A stretch of DNA of 12,982 nt from an uncultured Geobacteraceae bacterium (GTDB taxonomy: Bacteria; Desulfobacterota; Desulfuromonadia; Desulfuromonadales; Geopsychrobacteraceae): the NCBI GenBank assembly GCA_937958075.1, contig CALFFB010000143.1:1-12982 (forward strand). The letters run 5' to 3'. The translations under genes were made by a program, and so were the position numbers. The stretch's first letter is position 1. Each line of letters starts with the position of its first letter. Positions 7,318-12,982 of this stretch are shown here, piece after piece. The notes below the pieces were generated by a model. That model saw only the letters and a program-made list of their open reading frames with translations, ran no database searches and had not been told where the DNA came from.

Positions 7318-8427
7318 GTGCGTCATCGTACCCGTCAGATTCGTATCGGTTCCGTCATCATCGGCGGTGGGGCGCCGGTCTCTGTTCAGTCCATGTGTAC
7401 GACGGACACCCGCGATGCCGCCGCGACCCTGGAGCAGATTGGCCAGCTGGCGCGGGCCGGCTGTGAGATTGTCCGTTGTGCTGTGCCCGACGACGAAGCC
7501 GCCCGGGCTCTCGCAGGAATCTGCCGCGACAGTCCGGTGCCGGTGGTTGCCGACATTCACTTTGACTATCGCCTGGCGCTGACGAGTCTGGTTTCGGGGG
7601 TTGACGGCCTGCGTCTGAATCCCGGCAATATCGGGGCGGGCTGGAAGGTTGCGGAGGTTGTCCGTGCCTGTGGCGAGCGGGGTGTGCCCATCCGCATCGG
7701 GGTCAACGCCGGGTCCCTGGAGAAGGATCTGCTGCACAAGTACGGGCGACCTTGTGCCGAGGCAATGGTGGACAGCGCCCTGGCCCATGTGCGCCTGCTC
7801 GAAGACCTGAACTACGAGCAGGTCAAGATCAGCCTCAAGGCATCGGATATCGGGCGCACCGTGGCCGCCTACCGGTTGCTGGCAGAGCAGGTTGATTATC
7901 CTCTGCATATCGGCATCACCGAGGCCGGCACCACCTTTGGCGGTACTGTCAAGAGTGCCGTCGGACTCGGCATTTTGTTGCAGGAGGGGATCGGTGATAC
8001 CCTGCGGGTGTCCCTGACGGGAGACCCGGTGACGGAGGTCAAGGTCGGCTGGGAGATTCTCAAAAGCCTTGACCTGCGGCAGCGCGGCCCGAAGTTTATC
8101 AGCTGTCCGACCTGCGGCCGCTGCCGGATTGATCTGATCGCTATCGCCGAAGAGGTGGAACAGCGCCTGCAGGACCTGCCGCTGCCCTTGACCATCGCGG
8201 TGATGGGGTGTGTCGTCAATGGTCCCGGTGAGGCCCGTGAAGCAGATCTGGGGATTGCCGGCGGCGACGGGCAGGGGATTCTTTTCCGCCGTGGCGAGCT
8301 GCTGCGCCGGGTGCCTCAGGCCCGGCTGGCGGACGAGCTGGTGGCGGCCGCCTGGGAGGAGGTCAGGCAGCGCGTCCCGGAGAGCACAGAGGAGGCATCA
8401 CCCGGCACCCGACGCGAAGGTGAATGA
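7318..8427 (+). CDS. ispG: 4-hydroxy-3-methylbut-2-enyl diphosphate synthase
   Basis: IspG (GcpE) carries out the reductive ring opening of methylerythritol cyclodiphosphate to HMBPP in the MEP isoprenoid pathway. The product is 369 residues; E. coli IspG is about 372. The N-terminal TIM barrel shows SVQSMCTTDTRD (22-33), VADIHFDY (77-84), LRLNPGNIG (98-106) and RIGVNAGSLE (126-135). The C-terminal Fe-S domain supplies C263 and C266 (SCPTCGR), C298 (MGCVVNGPGE) and E305, which fit the known three-Cys plus Glu ligands of the 4Fe-4S cluster. A further cysteine, C269, gives CPTCGRC. The start is GTG at 7318, with AAGAGG (7304-7309) eight bases upstream, and the protein begins just before its first conserved strand. 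It is the first gene of a plus-strand run, 79 bases before proS. Confidence 0.97.
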   Translation: MRHRTRQIRIGSVIIGGGAPVSVQSMCTTDTRDAAATLEQIGQLARAGCEIVRCAVPDDEAARALAGICRDSPVPVVADIHFDYRLALTSLVSGVDGLRLNPGNIGAGWKVAEVVRACGERGVPIRIGVNAGSLEKDLLHKYGRPCAEAMVDSALAHVRLLEDLNYEQVKISLKASDIGRTVAAYRLLAEQVDYPLHIGITEAGTTFGGTVKSAVGLGILLQEGIGDTLRVSLTGDPVTEVKVGWEILKSLDLRQRGPKFISCPTCGRCRIDLIAIAEEVEQRLQDLPLPLTIAVMGCVVNGPGEAREADLGIAGGDGQGILFRRGELLRRVPQARLADELVAAAWEEVRQRVPESTEEASPGTRREGE

Positions 8428-8506
8428 CTGGAAGACAGTCTTTGCCCTGTCCCTCGGGGCAACGGTTGAAGGATTTATTTTCCCTTTAAAAACAGGATAT
8501 TATGCT

Positions 8507-10219
8507 ATGCGCTACACGGACTATTTTTTGCCGACGTTAAAAGAGACCCCCGCCGATGCCGAAGTGGTCAGCCATCAGTTGATGCTGCGCGCCGGCATGA
8601 TCCGTAAAAACGCGGCGGGGGTTTACAGCTATCTGCCTTTGGGCCTGAAGGTGATTCGCAAGGTCGAGGAGATCGTGCGCGAGGAGATGAACCGCGCCGG
8701 TGCCATCGAGTGTCTGATGCCGGTGGCCAATCCGGCGGAGCTGTGGCAGGAGTCGGGGCGCTGGGACTACTACGGCAAGGAGCTGTTGCGGTTCAAGGAT
8801 CGCCACGGACGGGATTTCTGTATGGGGCCGACTCACGAGGAGATCATCACCGATATTGTGCGCAGCCACGTCAAATCCTACCGGCAGCTGCCGGTCAACC
8901 TCTATCAGATTCAGACCAAGTTTCGCGATGAGGTGCGACCGCGCTTCGGACTGATGCGCGGCCGGGAATTCATCATGAAGGACGCCTACTCCTTCGACAC
9001 AACGGAAGAAGGGGCCAACACCAGCTACCACAAGATGCGTGAAGCCTATTGCCGGATTTTTGAGCGCTGTGGCCTCAAATACCGGATGGTCGAGGCCGAT
9101 TCAGGCGCCATCGGCGGCTCCTTCAGCCACGAGTTCATGGTCCTGGCGGAAACCGGTGAGGATGTCGTCATCAGTTGTGACAGCTGCTCCTATTCCGCCA
9201 ACATTGAAAAGGCGCTGGTGGTTGATCGCGGTGAGAGGGCAACGGCAGCGCTGAATCCGGTGGAACGGGTTGTGACCAAAGGTGCACACACGGTGGCGGA
9301 TGTCTCGAAGATGCTGAATCTTGATCCGGCGCAGATCGTCAAGACCATGATCGTCATGGTCGACGAGACACCGGTAGCGGTGCTGATTCGCGGTGATCAT
9401 GAGTTGAATCTGGCCAAGATCAAGAATCTGCTCGGGGCGTCTGTGTCCGAACTGGCAACGGTCGAGCAGATCGAGAAGGTAACCGGCGGACCCGTCGGCT
9501 TCTCCGGACCGGTGGGTCTGAAGCTGCCGATCTATGCCGACAACGCGGTCAAGTACCTGCGCAATATGGGGGTCGGCGGCAACGAAAAGGATATCCATCT
9601 CGAAGGGGTCAATCTGGAGCGTGATTTTTCCGTGACCCGCTTCGCTGATCTGCGCAACGCCGCCGCCGGCGATCCCTGCCCCCACTGCGGCGGGCGCTAT
9701 GTCAATACGCGGGGAATCGAAGTCGGCCACATCTTCAAGCTGGGCACCAAGTATTCCGAAGCGATGAAGGCGACCTTTCTTGACGCCGAAGGCAAGAGCA
9801 AGGATATCATCATGGGCTGTTACGGTATCGGCATCGGCCGCACGGCAGCGGCCTCCATTGAGCAGAACCATGACGAGCACGGTATGATCTGGCCCTTGCC
9901 TCTGGCCCCTTTCCAGGTCCAGGTGGTGGTCCTGAATCCCAAGGATGACGCCGTACGCACAGCCGGTGAAGAGCTGTACCGGCAGCTGCTGGAGAACAAG
10001 GTCGAGGTTCTTCTCGATGACCGTGATGAGCGCCCGGGTATCAAATTCAAGGATGCCGATCTCATCGGGGTTCCCCTGCGGGTGACGGTTGGCGCCCGGG
10101 GGGTGGCGGAGGGAACCGTCGAACTCAAGGAACGTGCCGGCGGTGAGCAGTCGGTGGTCCCCATGGCGGATATCGTGAGCAGGCTGAAGCAGCAGATCGA
10201 CGCGGCCCTGGCATCATGA
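8507..10219 (+). CDS. proS: Prolyl-tRNA synthetase with INS editing domain
   Basis: This class II synthetase charges tRNA-Pro and hydrolyses mischarged Ala-tRNA-Pro. The 570 residues match the E. coli-type enzyme (about 572). Class II motif 2 is in TKFRDEVRPRFGLMRGREF (about 137-155) and motif 3 in GIGIGRTAAASIEQN (about 440-454). The YbaK-like INS editing insert runs from about 230 to 385 and keeps K279 (IVKTMIV), the residue linked to editing in E. coli, plus VLIRGDHELN. A C-terminal anticodon-binding domain (about 467-565) has LLDDRDERPGIKF. Two CxxC pairs (C224/C227 and C391/C394) flank the insert and may bind a structural metal. The frame is open 99 codons upstream, into ispG, but ATG at 8507 gives the standard N-terminus (MRYTDYFLPTLKET) and has AGGA nine bases upstream. 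Confidence 0.98.
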   Translation: MRYTDYFLPTLKETPADAEVVSHQLMLRAGMIRKNAAGVYSYLPLGLKVIRKVEEIVREEMNRAGAIECLMPVANPAELWQESGRWDYYGKELLRFKDRHGRDFCMGPTHEEIITDIVRSHVKSYRQLPVNLYQIQTKFRDEVRPRFGLMRGREFIMKDAYSFDTTEEGANTSYHKMREAYCRIFERCGLKYRMVEADSGAIGGSFSHEFMVLAETGEDVVISCDSCSYSANIEKALVVDRGERATAALNPVERVVTKGAHTVADVSKMLNLDPAQIVKTMIVMVDETPVAVLIRGDHELNLAKIKNLLGASVSELATVEQIEKVTGGPVGFSGPVGLKLPIYADNAVKYLRNMGVGGNEKDIHLEGVNLERDFSVTRFADLRNAAAGDPCPHCGGRYVNTRGIEVGHIFKLGTKYSEAMKATFLDAEGKSKDIIMGCYGIGIGRTAAASIEQNHDEHGMIWPLPLAPFQVQVVVLNPKDDAVRTAGEELYRQLLENKVEVLLDDRDERPGIKFKDADLIGVPLRVTVGARGVAEGTVELKERAGGEQSVVPMADIVSRLKQQIDAALAS

Positions 10220-10258
10220 TGCCGGTATCGGGGGGCGGTGACAGGTGACGGGACGCCT

Positions 10259-11488
10259 ATGACCAGACTCGACAGAAATCTTCTGGATCAGCTCAAGCTG
10301 CCGTTGCCGGTGCGCGATGCCCTGGCAGGCACGGATCTCGAGGCGATGTCCGCATCGCCGGGACATCTGTTGCTCACGGACCCTGACGCGGCAACTCCGG
10401 TTTTGTTCGCCGGCGCCCTGCAGGCGGGTGCTATCGCCGATCTGCTGTCGTTTTTCAATATGTTTCGCAAGACCGGCATTCTTCATGTTGCCCTGGACGG
10501 CGGCAGCAAGGCGCTCTATTTCCAGCAGGGGGAAGTTGTTTTCGCCACCAGCAGTTTTGCCGCGGAAGAATTGACGGAGGTGCTGTTCTCCCTCGGCAAG
10601 ATAGAAAAAGAGGCGGTGCCGGAAGTGCAGCAGCAGGTTGACGCGACAAGACCTCTGGGCAAGGTGCTGGTGGAGCGGGGGCTGGTGACCCCCAGGGATC
10701 TGTGGCTGGCGGTCCGCAGTCAGGTGGAGAATATCGTCTATAATCTTTTCGCCGCCGGTGAGGGCAGTTTTTATTTCGAGGACAAACCGGTTGAGCAGGA
10801 GCAGATTCTGCGGTTGTCCATGAGTACCCAGAACATGATCATGGAGGGGCTGCGGCGTCTCGATGAAAAAGCCCTGTACATGCGCAAGGTCATCTCCCTG
10901 GATTATTTTCCGGTGGAGACGGGCAGGGAGGCCAGTAACCTGGGTGAGCTGGAAAGCCGTCTGCTGAACCTGGTTCAGTTCGGCCAACTGACCGCGCGGG
11001 AGCTGTTTCGCCGGGCCGGGCTGCGGGAGTTTGACGGTATCCGCAGTCTGTACGGGTTGCTGGAAAAATCCGTAGTGCGGATGGAGGAACACGCGGAGAC
11101 GGCGATTGAGGGGGAACTGGGGCAGATCCTGGCCCTGTATAACAATCTGTTCAAGATCATTTACGGAAAAATCAATGAAGTCAATCCGGGGTTTGCCCAG
11201 GAGATAGAGGCCGCTTTAAGGCGGCTGCCTCAGCCCTATTCCTTTGTCCTTCGCGATGTCGTTCTGCGTGCTGACGGTACCATTGACGGTCATTGCCTGG
11301 TCGGAAACCTTGATGGCCTGGAGATGGGCGACAAACGGAAACTCATGGTTGACGCTCTGACCGAAGTTGCTTATCTGAAAACCATGGTGCTGCGCCGTGA
11401 TCTCAAGGCTGAGCAGGCACGCCCACTTATTGCGCGGGTACAGGAGAGCACGACACGGGCCCGCGCCCTGGCCGGGAGAACAGAATGA
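10259..11488 (+). CDS. DUF4388 (PATAN) domain protein, signalling-type
   Basis: This 409-residue cytoplasmic protein (no signal peptide or membrane segment) has no assigned reaction. Residues about 49-170 match the DUF4388/PATAN pattern: LFAGALQAGAIADLLSFFNM, then TGILHVALDGG, ALYFQQGEVVFATS and LGKVLVERGLV. This domain occurs in bacterial regulatory and motility-related proteins such as the cyanobacterial PatA group. Residues about 236-273 (LVQFGQLTARELFRRAG onward) look like a small winged-helix-like helical unit. The C-terminal part (about 285-400) is mostly helical and I do not recognise it. ATG at 10259 is preferred, with GGGA five bases upstream; GTG at 10238 would add seven residues and has a ribosome site too close. 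It begins 39 bases after proS, and its stop overlaps the pyrF start as ATGA, so it is coupled to a pyrimidine gene. Regulatory function is inferred from the domain only. Confidence 0.8.
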   Translation: MTRLDRNLLDQLKLPLPVRDALAGTDLEAMSASPGHLLLTDPDAATPVLFAGALQAGAIADLLSFFNMFRKTGILHVALDGGSKALYFQQGEVVFATSSFAAEELTEVLFSLGKIEKEAVPEVQQQVDATRPLGKVLVERGLVTPRDLWLAVRSQVENIVYNLFAAGEGSFYFEDKPVEQEQILRLSMSTQNMIMEGLRRLDEKALYMRKVISLDYFPVETGREASNLGELESRLLNLVQFGQLTARELFRRAGLREFDGIRSLYGLLEKSVVRMEEHAETAIEGELGQILALYNNLFKIIYGKINEVNPGFAQEIEAALRRLPQPYSFVLRDVVLRADGTIDGHCLVGNLDGLEMGDKRKLMVDALTEVAYLKTMVLRRDLKAEQARPLIARVQESTTRARALAGRTE

Positions 11489-12219
11489 ATCGTGAAGATG
11501 CCAAACAACGCCTGATTTTTGCTCTGGATGTTGATGATTTCGATCAGGCGCAGAGCTGGGTCAGTCTTCTCAAGGACAATGTCGGCGTGTTCAAGGTCGG
11601 CAAGCAGCTCTTTACCCGCTGCGGGCCGCAGGTGGTGCAGATGATTCGGGAGCAGGGGGCAGAGGTGTTCCTCGACCTGAAATATCATGATATCCCCAAT
11701 ACCGTCGCCAAGGCGATGATCGAGGCCTGCCGTCTGGGAGTAAAGATAGTGAACGTTCATGCCCTTGGTGGCGGTGACATGATGCGCACTGCTGTGCGCG
11801 AGGTCACGGCGTTCTGTCAGCAGCACAAGCTGGCGCGTCCGCAGCTGCTGGCGGTTACTATCCTGACCTCGTCCGATCAGGCGACCCTGGCGGAGATTGG
11901 CATTGACCGGCCGGTGGATGAGATGGTCGTGCGGCTGGCGCGGCTTTCACGGGATGCGGGTTTTGACGGTGTCGTTGCCTCACCAAGGGAAGCTGCTTTG
12001 ATCCGGGACGCCTGCGGATCCGATTTCGCCATCGTAACCCCGGGAGTGCGCCCTGCCTTTGCCGCGGCGGACGATCAGAAGCGCATCACCACCCCGGCAG
12101 CGGCCATTGCCGCCGGTGCCACGGCCCTGGTGATCGGACGTCCCATTTCGGCCGCTGCAGATCCCCTTAAGGCCGCAGGCATGATCCTCGACGAGATCAG
12201 TGCGGCAGCTGACGCATAG
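11485..12219 (+). CDS. pyrF: Orotidine 5'-phosphate decarboxylase
   Basis: PyrF decarboxylates orotidine monophosphate to UMP, the last step of de novo pyrimidine synthesis. The 244 residues form a TIM barrel of usual length. LIFALDVDD (10-18) begins the barrel and K40 lies in FKVGKQLF. The catalytic array is D64-x-K66-x-x-D69 in DLKYHDIPN. Phosphate-binding parts are TPGVRP (185-190) and VIGRPIS with R219. Translation starts at ATG 11485 inside the DUF4388 gene's stop, with GGGAG at 11474-11478 as ribosome site. rlmB follows after three bases. No other pyr gene is nearby, which is common because pyrimidine genes are often scattered. Confidence 0.97.
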   Translation: MNREDAKQRLIFALDVDDFDQAQSWVSLLKDNVGVFKVGKQLFTRCGPQVVQMIREQGAEVFLDLKYHDIPNTVAKAMIEACRLGVKIVNVHALGGGDMMRTAVREVTAFCQQHKLARPQLLAVTILTSSDQATLAEIGIDRPVDEMVVRLARLSRDAGFDGVVASPREAALIRDACGSDFAIVTPGVRPAFAAADDQKRITTPAAAIAAGATALVIGRPISAAADPLKAAGMILDEISAAADA

Positions 12220-12222
12220 TCC

Positions 12223-12978
12223 ATGAATGATTATGTCTACGGCACCAACCCGGTGCAGGAAGCGCTCCTCGGCGGCAAGCGCAAAGCACTGGAGCTGGTG
12301 CTGCAGTCAGGAAGCCGGCAGGCCCGCCTCGAACCCTTGAGGCAACTGGCGCTTAAACGTGAGGTGCCGGTTCGCCAGGTAGCGCGGGGGGAGTTGGACC
12401 GTCTCGTTGGTCATGATCGTCACCAGGGTGTTGTGCTGCGGATCGCGCCCTTTGTCTATGCCACCCTCGACGATTTGCTGGACAGCTGGCGGCAAAGGGG
12501 GGGCAGTGCCTTTTTTCTGGTGCTAGATGGTATTACCGATCCTCATAACTTCGGCGCCCTTTTGCGTTCGGCCGAAGGCGCCGGGTGTCAGGGGGTCATC
12601 GTTGCCAAGGATCGCGCCTGTCCGGTGACGGCGGTGGTGGAAAAGACAGCAGCGGGTGCTCTGGCCCATCTGCCCCTGTGCCAGGTGACCAATCTGGCGC
12701 GGACTCTTGAAGAATTGCAACAACAGGGAATCTGGTGCTACGGTCTGGCGGGGGATGAGGGCGCCGACGATCTGTTCGCCGCCTCCCTGGCCGACAATCT
12801 GGCGCTGGTGGTCGGCAGCGAAGGCAAGGGGCTGCGGCCGAATATCCGCAAGCATTGTGACGGGTTGCTGGCCATCCCCATGCGGGGGCGGGTATCTTCA
12901 CTCAACGCGTCAGTGGCTGCCGGTATTGCCCTGTTTGAGGTGGTGCGCCGGCAGTTTTTTGGAGGGCTGACCGGCTGA
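12223..12978 (+). CDS. rlmB: 23S rRNA (guanosine-2'-O)-methyltransferase, SPOUT family
   Basis: This enzyme probably methylates the 2'-O of G2251 in the 23S rRNA P loop. At 251 residues it has an L30e-like N-terminal RNA-binding domain (about 3-76; YVYGTNPVQEALL and HDRHQGVVLR). The knotted SpoU domain has motif 1 LDGITDPHNFGALLRSAEGAG (split about 101-111 and 112-121; N109, R115). Motif 2 is VVGSEGKGL (E200), and motif 3 is IPMRGRVSSLNASVAAG (S226, N228). All three motifs are intact. The start lies three bases after the pyrF stop and has no clear Shine-Dalgarno, so it likely depends on re-initiation after pyrF. A paralogous SpoU methylase with another target cannot be excluded. The window ends four bases after its stop, so what follows is unseen. 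Confidence 0.95.
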   Translation: MNDYVYGTNPVQEALLGGKRKALELVLQSGSRQARLEPLRQLALKREVPVRQVARGELDRLVGHDRHQGVVLRIAPFVYATLDDLLDSWRQRGGSAFFLVLDGITDPHNFGALLRSAEGAGCQGVIVAKDRACPVTAVVEKTAAGALAHLPLCQVTNLARTLEELQQQGIWCYGLAGDEGADDLFAASLADNLALVVGSEGKGLRPNIRKHCDGLLAIPMRGRVSSLNASVAAGIALFEVVRRQFFGGLTG

Positions 12979-12982
12979 CCGG

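Noticed and set aside
8442..8462. Hairpin TTGCCC/GGGCAA between ispG and proS as terminator or T-box-like leader
   Set aside because: The stem is only 6 bp with a 9-base loop and no T-run directly after. No T-box signature is visible, and such leaders are mainly a Gram-positive feature.
8498..8503. TATTAT as a -10 element for proS
   Set aside because: It would place the transcription start at or after the ATG at 8507 and beyond the AGGA ribosome site, so it is more likely chance AT-rich sequence.
8210..8506. In-frame 99-codon upstream extension of proS overlapping ispG
   Set aside because: The extension is antiphase translation of the ispG end, rich in Arg, Trp and Cys. ATG 8507 gives the standard ProS N-terminus and length and has a ribosome site.
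10214..11092. 292-codon minus-strand frame opposite the DUF4388 gene
   Set aside because: The plus-strand product has a recognisable PATAN domain and operon overlap with pyrF. The antisense frame has neither.

Overview
The window is gene-dense, GC-rich bacterial DNA. It holds twelve protein-coding genes, all apparently complete. I see no rRNA, tRNA, CRISPR array, insertion sequence or prophage. Several features point to an anaerobic Desulfuromonadales/Geobacter-type bacterium (Desulfuromonadota). These are the ispG-proS-(DUF4388/PATAN)-pyrF-rlmB block, a YedF-type selenium-metabolism protein, and a lipoprotein with two NrfJ-like OB domains. The assignment is inferred from gene content and protein style, not from a database search.

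Layout. (1) Positions 4-662, plus strand: a VapBC-type toxin-antitoxin pair with overlapping stop and start codons. (2) Positions 698-2533, plus strand: uvrC, nucleotide-excision repair endonuclease, 35 bases after vapC. (3) Positions 2581-2613: a strong hairpin between convergent genes, probably a two-way terminator. (4) Positions 7158-2642, minus strand: an rlmD-like 23S rRNA m5U methyltransferase, yedF, malQ (4-alpha-glucanotransferase) and the OB-fold lipoprotein. Their gaps of 69, 34 and 100 bases fit one transcription unit, perhaps with its own start before the last gene. (5) Positions 7159-7317: a divergent control region. (6) Positions 7318-12978, plus strand: ispG (isoprenoid synthesis), proS (tRNA-Pro charging), a DUF4388/PATAN signalling-type protein, pyrF (UMP synthesis) and rlmB (23S rRNA 2'-O-methylation). 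The last three are tightly packed (a 4-base overlap, then a 3-base gap), suggesting translational coupling.

Taken together this is mainly a housekeeping region: DNA repair, rRNA modification, isoprenoid and pyrimidine synthesis, tRNA charging. The accessory items are the toxin-antitoxin pair, the lipoprotein and the PATAN protein. I found no convincing undescribed multi-gene system. The points most worth a second look are the PATAN gene translationally coupled to pyrF, an Asp-to-Asn change in a conserved motif of the m5U methyltransferase, and the two-OB-domain lipoprotein.
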